Positions 25,330 through 34,683 of a stretch of 64,000 nt of DNA are shown here, piece by piece. How positions within the stretch are numbered: the stretch's first letter is position 1; every line of letters starts with the position of its first letter. Source of the stretch: Deltaproteobacteria bacterium (GTDB taxonomy: Bacteria; JAMCPX01); NCBI GenBank assembly GCA_023382265.1, contig JAMCPX010000030.1:1-64000 (forward strand), written 5' to 3'. The notes beneath the pieces were generated by a model, which was given only the letters and a program-made list of their open reading frames with translations, was not told the DNA's origin and ran no database searches. The translations under genes and the position numbers were made by a program.

Positions 25330-25746
25330 ATGAAAGTGGATTTGGAAAAGTATAGGGCTTTAAATCTTAAATTAACTCCTCAGAGAATAGCTATTTTTGA
25401 GTACCTTGAAGGGAATAAAAGTCATCCTTCTGTTTACGACGTTTATAAATATGTAGTCAAAAAGTTTCCATCAATGTCTTTTGCCACTGTTTATAATACA
25501 TTAAATACACTTGTAAGAAATGGTAAATTAAAAGAGTTGTCCGTGGATCCCGATAAAAAAAGATTTGATCCCAATACACATCCACATCACCATCTCAGAT
25601 GTATTAAATGCAGCAAAATAATTGATGTGGAATTGGATTATAACCTTGATTTACCTGATAATAAATTCAAGGATTTTGAGATCCTTGGCAGTGAAATAGA
25701 ATTTTATGGGTTATGTAATGATTGTAAAAATAAAATTAAGCAATAA
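25330..25746 (+). CDS. perR: PerR-like Fur-family peroxide regulator
   Basis: A 138-residue Fur-family repressor: winged helix ('LTPQRIAIFEYLEGNKSHPSVYDVY', 'FATVYNTLNTLV'), regulatory metal ligands in 'HPHHHLRCIKC', and structural zinc from two CxxC motifs ('CIKC', 'CNDC'). The adjoining ahpC and the PerR-type box at its own promoter argue for the PerR rather than the iron-sensing Fur role. In PerR, iron-catalysed oxidation of ligand histidines releases the DNA. It is the first gene of the operon, 21 bases before ahpC. Confidence 0.85.
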   Translation: MKVDLEKYRALNLKLTPQRIAIFEYLEGNKSHPSVYDVYKYVVKKFPSMSFATVYNTLNTLVRNGKLKELSVDPDKKRFDPNTHPHHHLRCIKCSKIIDVELDYNLDLPDNKFKDFEILGSEIEFYGLCNDCKNKIKQ

Positions 25747-25767
25747 TTTTAAAGGAGGTAAGAACAT

Positions 25768-26364
25768 ATGGACACGATAAAAATAGGACAAAAAGTACCC
25801 GATTTTGAGCTTCAAACTTATGAACCGGCAGAGGGTAAGTACGGTAAGTTTAATTTAAACGGTGCAATAAAAAATAACAAATGGGTCATTCTGGTTTTTT
25901 ACCCGGCAGACTTTACATTCGTTTGCCCCACGGAACTATCTGACGTAGCAGATAAACAGGATGAGTTAAAAAAAACAGGGTGTGAGATAGTATCCATAAG
26001 TACAGACACACAACATGTTCATCTTGCATGGCAGGCACAAGAGAAGTTACTTGAACATGTAAAATATCACATGGGTGCAGATCCAAACGGCAGTGTAAGT
26101 AAATTGTTCGGTGTATATGATGAGAATACAGGGCTGGCATTAAGGGGCACATTCATTATAAATCCCGACGGCGTTGTTGTTGGATCAGAAATAAACTACT
26201 ACAATGTCGGCAGGAGCGCTGATGAGCTTTTACGAAAGATTAAAGCCTATATATACGTAAGAGTGCATCCTGAAGAGGTATGTCCTGCCAAATGGAAGCC
26301 CGGTGAGAAAACAATTAAGCCCGGTGAAAATATTGTCGGTAAAATCTATTCAGTTTTAAAGTGA
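25768..26364 (+). CDS. ahpC: Typical 2-Cys peroxiredoxin AhpC
   Basis: A 198-residue peroxiredoxin. The peroxidatic Cys is in 'FYPADFTFVCPTELSDV' and the resolving Cys in 'HPEEVCPAKWKPG'. It reduces hydrogen peroxide and organic peroxides in the cytoplasm. No ahpF is adjacent, so electrons may come from a thioredoxin-type donor. A strong AAAGGAGG site precedes the ATG. Co-transcription with perR under the PerR box is expected. Confidence 0.95.
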   Translation: MDTIKIGQKVPDFELQTYEPAEGKYGKFNLNGAIKNNKWVILVFYPADFTFVCPTELSDVADKQDELKKTGCEIVSISTDTQHVHLAWQAQEKLLEHVKYHMGADPNGSVSKLFGVYDENTGLALRGTFIINPDGVVVGSEINYYNVGRSADELLRKIKAYIYVRVHPEEVCPAKWKPGEKTIKPGENIVGKIYSVLK

Positions 26365-26370
26365 TTGTAA

Positions 26371-26414
26371 TTTCTGAAGTCCGGGGAGGAATTTGCCAGT
26401 CCCGGCTTCAGAAA
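26371..26414. terminator. Bidirectional hairpin between ahpC and the crotonase gene
   Basis: TTTCTGAAG/CTTCAGAAA (nine base pairs) plus inner CCGGG/CCCGG, with one bulged base, form a long stem between convergent genes. A long T-run is missing, but the stem is strong. Confidence 0.65.
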
Positions 26415-26439
26415 CTCGGTACTGAACATAAGAGCCGGT

Positions 26440-27222
26440 TTATTTACCATGAAAGACCGGTTTGCGTTTTTCAATAAATGCCATGCCTGCCTCTATAAAG
26501 TCCTGTGTGTTTGCACAGGCAGATATGCCTTCTCTTTCAAGTTCAAGGATTCTTTCGAACGGGGATGAAAAAGCCTGATTGATATTGCGTTTTGCAAATC
26601 CGTATGCAACGGTAGGACCCCTTGCTATTGATTTTGTAAACCCTACCGCTTCTTTCATAAAGATATCATCCTCGAACACCCTGTTAATAAGTCCTATCTC
26701 TAATGCTTGCTGCATATTTATAACAGGATTCAAGAGTATATACTCCATTGCCCTTTTAGGTCCAACGTGCTGTGTTAAAAGTGCTGTTGCGCCTCCATCA
26801 GGGGTTAAACCGATTTTTGTATATGCGAGATTAAACACTGCTGATCTGGAAGCAACTATCAAATCACATGCAAGTGCGAGGCTGACTCCGGCGCCCGCAG
26901 CAGTGCCGTTTAAACCGGCTATAACAGGTTTTTTTAGCATTTTTATTGTATTTACTATGCCGTTTAAAAAAACGGTAAGCTCTTTAAAGAATTTACTTTT
27001 TGGATCAGGGCTTGTAACCATGTCCTTAACATCTCCGCCGCTTGAAAATGCTTTACCTCTACCTGTAAGTAGTATTGCTCTGATCTTTTCATTATATTCT
27101 ACGTCTAACAATATTTTTAAAAGTGTCTCGCCAAGTTCTGCATTAATTGCATTCATTGCCTCAGGCCTGTTTAGTGTTATCATGGCAAGTTCATCCTGTT
27201 TATCGTATTCAACAACACCCAT
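26440..27222 (-). CDS. Enoyl-CoA hydratase/isomerase family protein (PaaG-like)
   Basis: A 260-residue crotonase. The oxyanion-hole motifs are 'KAFSSGGDVKDM' and 'NGTAAGAGVSLALACD'. At the second catalytic position it has 'IGLTPDGGATALL', with Asp as in PaaG-type isomerases rather than the Glu of classical hydratases. It may isomerise or hydrate an enoyl-CoA, possibly of aromatic origin; substrate unknown. A GGGAGG site precedes the ATG. It is monocistronic and divergent from the BtrH-like gene. Confidence 0.88.
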   Translation of the reverse strand: MGVVEYDKQDELAMITLNRPEAMNAINAELGETLLKILLDVEYNEKIRAILLTGRGKAFSSGGDVKDMVTSPDPKSKFFKELTVFLNGIVNTIKMLKKPVIAGLNGTAAGAGVSLALACDLIVASRSAVFNLAYTKIGLTPDGGATALLTQHVGPKRAMEYILLNPVINMQQALEIGLINRVFEDDIFMKEAVGFTKSIARGPTVAYGFAKRNINQAFSSPFERILELEREGISACANTQDFIEAGMAFIEKRKPVFHGK

Positions 27223-27429
27223 TTTTACCTCCCATTTAATTCACTTATACATGAAAACAATCTTATTGATTTAAAAGTTTTAAGCTATTTGATACAAAAA
27301 TGCAATTAGATTTGCAGGGGTGATTTTTAAACCGGCCAGAAAAACAAGGAGAAGAATAAAATGATGGTAGACCTTAATACAGAAATATGATATTAATAAC
27401 TTGTGTATGATTTATTTTAGAGGTGATGA

Positions 27430-28392
27430 ATGGCTGAGCGCATAATTAAAGAATGGGTTCATAATCCCGGTAGACACTGTGCTTCAACTGCGATTTCCGA
27501 TCTTATGAACTTTTATGGTTATGAGTTATCCGAGCCGGAATGTTTCGGAATAGGGGAAGGCATTGGCTTTTGGTACATAGAAGGCATGGATCCTAAAAGG
27601 ATAATGCATTTTCGCTCTATTGATCTCGAAGAGCAGTTCTTCAAAAATATAGGCATAGATTTTAAATGGAATAATTCCAATAATAGCGATGAGATAAAAC
27701 AACTGCTTATTGACAGCATAAACAAGGAGATTCCCGTTCTTTTAAGGACGGACATATTTTATCTTGATTATTACAAAAGTAAAACCCATTTTCCAGGACA
27801 TACAGTCTTATTATGGGGCTATGATCCGGATAACAATACAGCTTACGTTACCGATACAGGACATGGCGGACAGATTCTGGTCCCTTTTAACCCATTGCTT
27901 GAGGCTGTTATGCACGGCAGTTTTATGAATGGCGATCAGCCGCATGTTGCACCCATAACAAAACCAATGTCAATACCCGACAAAAAGAAGTTATCCCGGT
28001 TAGCTGCATCCAATAATGCAAAGCGTATGCTTGATAATAATGATTTTGCAGGCTATGGCGTAAAGGGTATAAGCATGGCATCCCAAAAACTTTTTGAATG
28101 GGAAGAGCTTGAAGACTGGAAATGGCTGAGCCGATTTGCATATCAGGTCATAGAAAAGAGAGGTACAGGCGGCGGTGGGTTTAGAAAGATGTATTCGGAG
28201 TTTATTCAAGGATTTGCAAGAAAAGGTCTTGTTAAACTTATGGACGATATTGCATCAAGATGGTCGGAGCTTGCTCATGTATTCAAGAGCATCAGCGAAT
28301 CTTCAGAACCTGATTTTACGATGGCATCCGATATGCTTTATATTCAAGCTATAAGAGAAGAAGAATTCTATTCTCACCTCACAACCGTCTGA
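27430..28392 (+). CDS. BtrH_N/DUF4872-type protein (papain-like fold)
   Basis: A 320-residue protein. Residues ~12-160 resemble the BtrH N-terminal domain: Cys in 'GRHCASTAISDLMNFYG', 'FGIGEGIGFWYI', and 'FPGHTVLLWGYD' with a likely catalytic His. The C-terminal half is helical, like the associated DUF4872. In butirosin biosynthesis BtrH transfers an acyl group from a carrier protein. No carrier or antibiotic genes are near, so the substrate is unknown. A GAGGTGAT ribosome site precedes the ATG. Its last 19 bases overlap the convergent phosphatase gene. Confidence 0.75.
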   Translation: MAERIIKEWVHNPGRHCASTAISDLMNFYGYELSEPECFGIGEGIGFWYIEGMDPKRIMHFRSIDLEEQFFKNIGIDFKWNNSNNSDEIKQLLIDSINKEIPVLLRTDIFYLDYYKSKTHFPGHTVLLWGYDPDNNTAYVTDTGHGGQILVPFNPLLEAVMHGSFMNGDQPHVAPITKPMSIPDKKKLSRLAASNNAKRMLDNNDFAGYGVKGISMASQKLFEWEELEDWKWLSRFAYQVIEKRGTGGGGFRKMYSEFIQGFARKGLVKLMDDIASRWSELAHVFKSISESSEPDFTMASDMLYIQAIREEEFYSHLTTV

Positions 28393-28949
28393 GACAAGTG
28401 AGATGCCTGAGCGGGCTGCCATTTATCAAAAAATTTATCCATTGCATATGTTGGTCCGATAGGGATGTGTCCGTAGATAATAGAAAGTTCATCATCCGCT
28501 TCTGATTTTGGTTCTTTGTCTACGATTACCTTCCATATTGCTGCTGCAAGTCCTGATCTGTCCGCCCCTGCTTTACAATGCATCAATACAGGGCGCTGTG
28601 CTATTCTGAAAATATGGATCAGTTGATTTATCTCTTGTACATCTGGTTCATGCTCTGCCGACAATGGTATATCATAGTGAGTTACATTGTATGTTTTACT
28701 TGCCTCTATCTCTGTTTTATACCAATGCTCATTTACACGTTTAGCCCTTAAATTTATTATACTTTTGATGTTATACCGTCTTATATAATGCTTAAGTTCA
28801 TTCTTATCAAGCTGTGCTGATCTGTAAGCCTCGTTTCTTGTGATTGCATGAAAATTCCCTTGCCAGGTTTCATACCATGCATAGCCTGCCAATGACACAA
28901 GAAATATTGATGCTGCAATAAGTAATTTCTTTTTAATATTTTTAAACAT
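28374..28949 (-). CDS. Membrane-anchored tyrosine/dual-specificity phosphatase
   Basis: A 191-residue protein with an N-terminal hydrophobic anchor (about residues 8-25). A phosphatase domain follows, with the Cx5R loop in 'LMHCKAGADRSGLAAAIW' and the upstream 'IKSIINLRAKR'. It would act in the periplasm if the anchor is uncleaved. The ATG lies within the last codons of the RND gene (eight-base overlap), so it belongs to the efflux operon, although a functional link is not obvious. Substrate unknown. Confidence 0.85.
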   Translation of the reverse strand: MFKNIKKKLLIAASIFLVSLAGYAWYETWQGNFHAITRNEAYRSAQLDKNELKHYIRRYNIKSIINLRAKRVNEHWYKTEIEASKTYNVTHYDIPLSAEHEPDVQEINQLIHIFRIAQRPVLMHCKAGADRSGLAAAIWKVIVDKEPKSEADDELSIIYGHIPIGPTYAMDKFFDKWQPAQASHLSQTVVR

Positions 28950-31900
28950 GACCTTTTTTTGTAAAGAGATAATACACCACCGGCAGTACTATAATAAGCA
29001 GGAACACCGACAAAGAGAACCCCCCGATGATAGCTATTGCGAGTGGCTTGTGCATCTGTGCCCCGGTTCCAAGCCCGAGCGCAAGAGGCATTAAAGCAAG
29101 TATTGCTGCAAGAGCTGTCATCAAAATGGGTCTTATACGCAGACTCCCAGCCTTTATAACAGCCTCTTTTAAAGGGTATCCGCTCTTCAAGGCGTCCTGA
29201 ATATAATGCACAACAAATATACCGTTTTCAGCCACAATACCCACAATCATGATCGTCCCCATTAAAGATGAAATGTTAAGAGGGGTATTAGTCAGATATA
29301 AAAGTCCGAGCACACCGAAGAACGATGGAAATATAATGCTGTAAATGATGAGAGGAACCGCAAGTGATTCAAATTCGAGGATCATAACGGTAAATACCAG
29401 AGCGACTGCCATAAGCAGAACCATAAGAAGGCCTTTGAATGACTCCTGCTGATTCTTATAAACGCCTCCATAGTTTATTGTGGTACCTGGCGGCAGCGTA
29501 AGCTTCTTTGCCAGTTCTGATTTAACGTCCCTCATAACGCTACCAAGGTCCCTTCCGCTTATCCTGCCTGTAACCGCAAGCATCTGGCGCAGGTTTTCCC
29601 TGTCAATCTCTGCCTGGCCTCCCATAACCTCAAGATTGGCAATGGATTTAAGCGGTACTACAAGCCCATTGGGCGTCACAACCTGCATTGATTCAAGTTT
29701 TTTTATTGTATCTGTCTCTGATGCAGGCATGAGAACTCTTATATTAATGACCTTTTCTCCCTCTCGTACATTTGTTGCTACCGTGCCCCACAGCGCAGTG
29801 GTAACATAATCAGACACATACTGCGGTGTAACGCCTACAAGTCCAGCCTTCAGAGGATCAACGTGTATATCTATTGCAGGGCCGCTGATCGTAATACCGT
29901 TGAATACATCAACAACCCCTTTTATTTTAGTGATAATATTCGCTATTTTGTTTGCTATAGTATCAAGCACGCCCGTATTGTCGGAGAATATCTTTATATC
30001 AATGGGCATTGGAGAGCCTGTCATATCGCCGATAAGATCCTGCATGATCTGTCCGAAATCAACATATATCTTACCGGGTTCTGCCTGGTAGACCTTCTGC
30101 CTGAGTTCATTAATCACCTGTTCGATGGATTTATTCCTGTGATTTTTAAGCCGTATCAGGAAGTCGCCTGTATTCGGCTCCGTTATAAAAAACCCGAGTT
30201 GTGTACCTGTTCTTCTTGAAAACGATTTGACCTCCTTGATACGAAGAATGATTTTCTCTATCTTTTTAAGAATGCGGTTCGTTTCCTCAAGCGTTGTTCC
30301 GGGCGGAGTAAAATAATCCATGACAAATGCGCCTTCATCCATTGCCGGCATAAACCCTGTTCCTACATGCCGCTCCAGTATCCACGATCCTGCAACCAGT
30401 ACAACAATGGCCAGCACAACGTACAAAGGCTTCCGTATAATTTTATGCATGGCAGTCTCATAACTGTCGGTCAATGCCTTCATGACCTTACCTTCTTTTG
30501 CCTCTTTTTCCGTATCCTTGAGAAAGATCATGGCAAGTACGGGAGTCAGGGTAATCGAGATAATCATGGATACGGTCAGCGCAGATGCCATGGTCAGGGC
30601 GAGTGCCTTAAAGAATGCGCCCGTTACACCACCGAGAAACGCAAGCGGAAAGAAAACTACGATTGTACTCAGGCTTGAGCCAACTATAGCGGGCAGCATC
30701 TCTTTAACGCCTGTTTCAACTGCCTTCTTCTTTGACCCGTGTGCATGGAAATGCCTGATGATATTCTCGAGTACGACAATAGAATCGTCTATGATAAGCC
30801 CAATGGATGCAGCCATGCCTCCCAGGGTCATAAGGTTCAATGTCTGGCCGAAGAGTTTCATCAGAACGACCGTTATAATAAGCGTGATAGGCAGGGTGAT
30901 GGCGGTAATAAACATGATACGTACGTTTCGTAAGAACAAAAACATGATGACAATGGCAATGAACACGCCAAAGAGAATTGCATCCCGCACACTCCCGTAG
31001 GATTCTTCGATCAGGCTGGACTGATTGTACCACGTTGATATATGCAGGGATGGAGGCAATTGAGGCTTCAGCTCTGCAAGTTTGTTTTTGAGCTCTTTTG
31101 CTATTGCTATGGTGTTCGCACCTGGCTGACGCAGTATGTTCATCAAAACGGCATTATGACCATTGCTGGTTATGCGAATGTATTGCTTTTTCACCGATGT
31201 TTCTACCTTTGCAACATCCCGAACATAGACAGGTACACCCTTTTTATTCGCTATCAATGTATCTTTCATTGCCGTCGTCGATGTAAAAAGCCCTGTCGGC
31301 TGGACCATGTAGAGCTCATAATTCTTGCCGATGTAACCCGCGGATGAAATGATGTTCGTTTCCTTTAAGCCGTTGATCACATCATTGAGTGTGAGGTGGT
31401 ATGCAACAAGCCTCTGCGGATTTACAACAACATGATATTCTTTGATCTTTCCGCCCTGTACCACAACCTGGGACACGCCTTTTAGCCTGCCAAGAATGGG
31501 TCTGAGTGTGTAATATCCTACATCTCTCAACTGCACCATGTTGAGTGTTTCCGAGGTCAGGCTCAGTCCTATAATGGGGAACTGGCTTGGTCTCATCCAG
31601 TTGACTGTAACAGATGCAGTTTGCGGTAATTTTGATCTAATCTGATTTATTGCATTCTGTGTTAACTGAAGTGCCTTGAACATGTCCGTACCCCAGACAA
31701 AGTTTACAAAGATCTGCATGGAGCCGCGGCTTGTTGCCGACCTTACATCCGTTACACCTGGGACAGAGTATATCGATTCTTCAATGGGCTTTGTTACCTC
31801 TATCATCATCTTCTCAATGGGCATGTCTCCATTGTCTGCAAGGATTACAAGCCTTGGGAAAGTTATCTCCGGAAATATGGCCACGGGCATTGTGTTGAGC

Positions 31901-31983
31901 AGGATAATACCTACCGCCGCCAATACAACGGAGAGGAATATGATGCCTTTTTTGTGTGTCTCAAAAAATTTGGAGATATCCAT
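28942..31983 (-). CDS. RND-family efflux transporter permease
   Basis: A 1013-residue inner-membrane proton-driven exporter with the usual 12 membrane segments and two large periplasmic loops. The fourth segment carries the paired Asp in 'ASIGLIIDDSIVVLENI', as in HAE/AcrB-type pumps. Other marks are 'FPEITFPRLVI', 'PGVTDVRSATSRGSMQIFV' and 'GIVAENGIFVVHYI'. The adaptor and outer-membrane genes lie upstream in the same orientation. Substrates are unknown; metal-export signature residues of CusA are not obvious. Confidence 0.93.
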   Translation of the reverse strand: MDISKFFETHKKGIIFLSVVLAAVGIILLNTMPVAIFPEITFPRLVILADNGDMPIEKMMIEVTKPIEESIYSVPGVTDVRSATSRGSMQIFVNFVWGTDMFKALQLTQNAINQIRSKLPQTASVTVNWMRPSQFPIIGLSLTSETLNMVQLRDVGYYTLRPILGRLKGVSQVVVQGGKIKEYHVVVNPQRLVAYHLTLNDVINGLKETNIISSAGYIGKNYELYMVQPTGLFTSTTAMKDTLIANKKGVPVYVRDVAKVETSVKKQYIRITSNGHNAVLMNILRQPGANTIAIAKELKNKLAELKPQLPPSLHISTWYNQSSLIEESYGSVRDAILFGVFIAIVIMFLFLRNVRIMFITAITLPITLIITVVLMKLFGQTLNLMTLGGMAASIGLIIDDSIVVLENIIRHFHAHGSKKKAVETGVKEMLPAIVGSSLSTIVVFFPLAFLGGVTGAFFKALALTMASALTVSMIISITLTPVLAMIFLKDTEKEAKEGKVMKALTDSYETAMHKIIRKPLYVVLAIVVLVAGSWILERHVGTGFMPAMDEGAFVMDYFTPPGTTLEETNRILKKIEKIILRIKEVKSFSRRTGTQLGFFITEPNTGDFLIRLKNHRNKSIEQVINELRQKVYQAEPGKIYVDFGQIMQDLIGDMTGSPMPIDIKIFSDNTGVLDTIANKIANIITKIKGVVDVFNGITISGPAIDIHVDPLKAGLVGVTPQYVSDYVTTALWGTVATNVREGEKVINIRVLMPASETDTIKKLESMQVVTPNGLVVPLKSIANLEVMGGQAEIDRENLRQMLAVTGRISGRDLGSVMRDVKSELAKKLTLPPGTTINYGGVYKNQQESFKGLLMVLLMAVALVFTVMILEFESLAVPLIIYSIIFPSFFGVLGLLYLTNTPLNISSLMGTIMIVGIVAENGIFVVHYIQDALKSGYPLKEAVIKAGSLRIRPILMTALAAILALMPLALGLGTGAQMHKPLAIAIIGGFSLSVFLLIIVLPVVYYLFTKKGHV

Positions 31984-32015
31984 ATTATTATAATATTATT
32001 TATATATTTTAGATT

Positions 32016-32080
32016 GTCATTCCTGCAAAAAAAGGAATTCAGTTTTCCTGTTTTTGGATTCCCGTTTACACGGTAATGAC
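32016..32080. repeat. Degenerate REP/dRS3-like inverted repeat
   Basis: GTCATTCC at 32016 and GGTAATGAC at 32072-32080 form the ends, with inner GGAATTCAG / GGATTCC arms. The layout resembles the dispersed 'GTCATTCCCGC...GCGGGAATGAC' palindromes of many proteobacterial genomes. It lies in the 142-base gap between the adaptor and permease genes. Confidence 0.5.
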
Positions 32081-32125
32081 GAGGCAGCACATATGCGTAC
32101 GCTCATTTTACCAACTATCCTTATT

Positions 32126-33148
32126 CTAATCATTGCCTTTCTGCGGGCTTTTTGTCTGTATAGGTTTATTAACAGGTGAATTCGTTTCCACCTTTATGCT
32201 CGTACCGTCTGCAAGTGCATAATTGCCCTGCGTTATAACGAGTTGTCCCTGGCTCAGACCCTTAAGGATTTCCACCCTGTCATCCTCTTCGTAACCTGTC
32301 TTAACTGTAACGGATCTGGCAATAGAATCCTGTCTCACAACCATGACATACTCCCTGCCAGTATCCGGATCAAAGAGTATTGCATCCTTTGGTACGATGA
32401 GCGTATTTTTGTGTGTGCTGCTTATTATATCAACAACTGCGAACATCCCGTCTTTTATGTCCTGATCCCTGTTGGGAAAGCTCACATTGAGTTTGACGGT
32501 CTGTGTTTCCTGAGATACCGTCGGGTTGATTGTAACAATTCTGCCTTTGAACACATCACCGGGTAAAGACAGGAAATGTATAAGTACAGCATCGCCGATC
32601 CCAACCTGTTCAAGATATATGGAAGGAAGATCTACATGAAGATATGTGCTTGAGAGATCCTCTACTGTAACGATAGGTGCGTTTGCCTGAACAAGAGCGT
32701 TACTGCTTACATATCTCTTGCTGACATATCCGTTGAAGGGAGATGATAAAGATATAATGCCGAGTCTCAGAAAGTATCTCTTCATTGTTGCAGGTAAAGA
32801 TACACTGCCCCTGATAGCTGCTTCTGCCTCGATAGGTCTTATGCGGGCAACAGTACTGCCTTTTTTAAGGAAGTCTCCTTCCCGTACAAGAAGTTCGGTA
32901 ACTACTCCTTGCACCGGTGAATTAATATCGACCTTTTTTAGTACATCTACCTTTCCGGTTGCCTGTATCATATGGTTAACGTTACCTCTTATAACAGCCG
33001 TAGCTTTTACTTTTACCCTGATAGATGACTGTTCTGCCTGCTTTTTGCCGGCACAGGAACTCATAAATATCATACTCCATATCGTGTACATAAAGAACAG
33101 TGAGAAAAGGATTTTCCTTATCCTGTAATTCCTTTGTTTATCATTCAT
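32126..33148 (-). CDS. RND efflux periplasmic adaptor lipoprotein
   Basis: A 340-residue membrane-fusion protein. The N-terminus is a lipoprotein signal with lipobox 'FMSSC'. Next come the two halves of the lipoyl domain ('QGVVTELLVREGDFLKKGSTVARI' and 'SPFNGYVSKRYVSSNALV') and a beta-barrel domain. Only about 25 residues separate the lipoyl halves, so the usual long alpha-helical hairpin is nearly missing. The ATG overlaps the outer-membrane gene's end by eight bases. It should bridge the permease and the TolC-type channel. Confidence 0.9.
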   Translation of the reverse strand: MNDKQRNYRIRKILFSLFFMYTIWSMIFMSSCAGKKQAEQSSIRVKVKATAVIRGNVNHMIQATGKVDVLKKVDINSPVQGVVTELLVREGDFLKKGSTVARIRPIEAEAAIRGSVSLPATMKRYFLRLGIISLSSPFNGYVSKRYVSSNALVQANAPIVTVEDLSSTYLHVDLPSIYLEQVGIGDAVLIHFLSLPGDVFKGRIVTINPTVSQETQTVKLNVSFPNRDQDIKDGMFAVVDIISSTHKNTLIVPKDAILFDPDTGREYVMVVRQDSIARSVTVKTGYEEDDRVEILKGLSQGQLVITQGNYALADGTSIKVETNSPVNKPIQTKSPQKGND

Positions 33149-34427
33149 ATATTTTGCCTCTTAATAATTGTATTTTAAATAATGCAAGGTAAAAATCTTT
33201 TTGTGCAATTGCCAGTGCAAGCTGGGCATTTTTCAACAACTGTTGATCAAGAAGCACCTCGTAACTGCCGATCCTTCCGCCTCCGCTGTAGCGGGCTTCC
33301 GAATAATCAAAATTTTGTTTTGCTATACTTATGTCTCTCTTATATAGAGTGATTCGCTCGATAGCATTTTGTAATGCTCCAATAGTGTTATGATAAGAAA
33401 GCGTAAGTTCGTTGAGGAACAGGGCTTTTTTGTAATGGATCGTATTTTTTAACAAGCTTGCTTTTTCAACATTATAACCGATCTCACCCCATCTAAACAG
33501 AGGGAAATTCATCGTTGCAAAGTACGAATATCCACGGTACTGATCCACGGCTGCAGGAAACGATTCTCCAAGCCATCCTACGTCCGCTTCAAGACTTAAA
33601 ATAGGCAGGTATTGCGACTTTGCCGATTGTACGCGGTATTTCTCGGCTCTCTCCTCATAATCAATTGCCTGTAATGTAGGATTGCTTGAAAAGGTATCCG
33701 TATTTATACGTTCAACATTCGCCGGAGCAGTAAACGTGGCAGACCGTTTTTTAAGGTTAACTCCGTCTGTCATCGGTATGCCTGTAAGCGATGTGAGTAT
33801 ATTCAACTGTGCGTGTTTATTTAATATTGAATTTTGCAGGTTTGCCTGTGCAGCGTCAAGCTCTATCTGTGTTCTTAGCACATCATTCTCTGTAACAAGT
33901 CCTGAAGATAATAAACGTTTTGCGAGTGAGAGATAGACTCCAAGGTTATGTATGTTCTCCTGTAAAATCATGATCTCCTGATTATAAAAAAGCGCCTCTG
34001 TATATGCACTTTTTACAGCGTAGGCAATCTCATTTTCTGTCGCATGCTGATAATATTTCTGTGCTTCATAAGACATCTTTCTCCGTGAGCTTTCGAACCA
34101 CCGTGTTGGATTGAACAGGTCAACCTGCGCAATAGCCTGTAAAGAGGCAATCCCGCCATTTGTGACAGCAACATCATAACCGTAAGCCTTTCCATAAGCT
34201 GCTGAAAGATTGAAAGAGGGGAGTAAGCCTGCGAACTTACTTTTATACGCCATTTGATAAGCCCGTGCATTTGTTGTAGACTCGAGAGAGAGAGGATACT
34301 TGGAAACCGCATGTTCAATGCATTGTTTCATTGTTATTGTCTGATCCGCAAAAGCAGTTGTTGTAATATCAAATGCGATAAACAGCAACAGCCATATTTT
34401 TTTTATATGTATACCTTTTTTTTTCAT
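33141..34427 (-). CDS. TolC-family outer-membrane efflux protein
   Basis: The chosen start at 34427 gives 428 residues with a signal peptide ending near 'TTAFA'; AGGAA lies upstream. Two outer-membrane efflux protein repeats follow: long amphipathic helices with 'LAKRLLSSGLVTENDVLRTQIELDAAQANLQ' in the first half and 'YSEARYSGGGRIGSYEVLLDQQLL' in the second. It forms the outer-membrane exit duct. First gene of the efflux operon, ahead of the adaptor, RND permease and phosphatase. Confidence 0.9.
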   Translation of the reverse strand: MKKKGIHIKKIWLLLFIAFDITTTAFADQTITMKQCIEHAVSKYPLSLESTTNARAYQMAYKSKFAGLLPSFNLSAAYGKAYGYDVAVTNGGIASLQAIAQVDLFNPTRWFESSRRKMSYEAQKYYQHATENEIAYAVKSAYTEALFYNQEIMILQENIHNLGVYLSLAKRLLSSGLVTENDVLRTQIELDAAQANLQNSILNKHAQLNILTSLTGIPMTDGVNLKKRSATFTAPANVERINTDTFSSNPTLQAIDYEERAEKYRVQSAKSQYLPILSLEADVGWLGESFPAAVDQYRGYSYFATMNFPLFRWGEIGYNVEKASLLKNTIHYKKALFLNELTLSYHNTIGALQNAIERITLYKRDISIAKQNFDYSEARYSGGGRIGSYEVLLDQQLLKNAQLALAIAQKDFYLALFKIQLLRGKIYE

Positions 34428-34683
34428 TATTATTCCTAATTTTAATAAATTAATGTTATTTATAATTATAAACAAACTGAGCCGGTCTTGTCAAAATAGA
34501 GTATAATGTCTAAACACTAACAATATGATGACAGTATCATTACAATTTTGTAATCCAAATTTGCATGTTTACCATGGTAATCTGTACCGGAACCATTTAT
34601 ACTGGAAACATCATAAATAAACAACTTGATTTTAAAAATAAAATATGTTTTATTTAATGATTATTACAAAAGGGAGAGGTAAC

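Noticed and set aside
26579-27274. 231-codon plus-strand ORF opposite the crotonase gene
   Set aside because: Shadow of a well-supported gene with intact catalytic motifs on the other strand.
27361-27390. Nine-codon ORF with an AGGAGA ribosome-like site ahead of the BtrH-like gene
   Set aside because: Could be a leader peptide, but it has no regulatory amino-acid pattern or hairpin after it.
30482-31000. 172-codon plus-strand ORF opposite the RND permease gene
   Set aside because: It is the antisense shadow of a clear transporter gene; its amino-acid mix follows the complementary frame.
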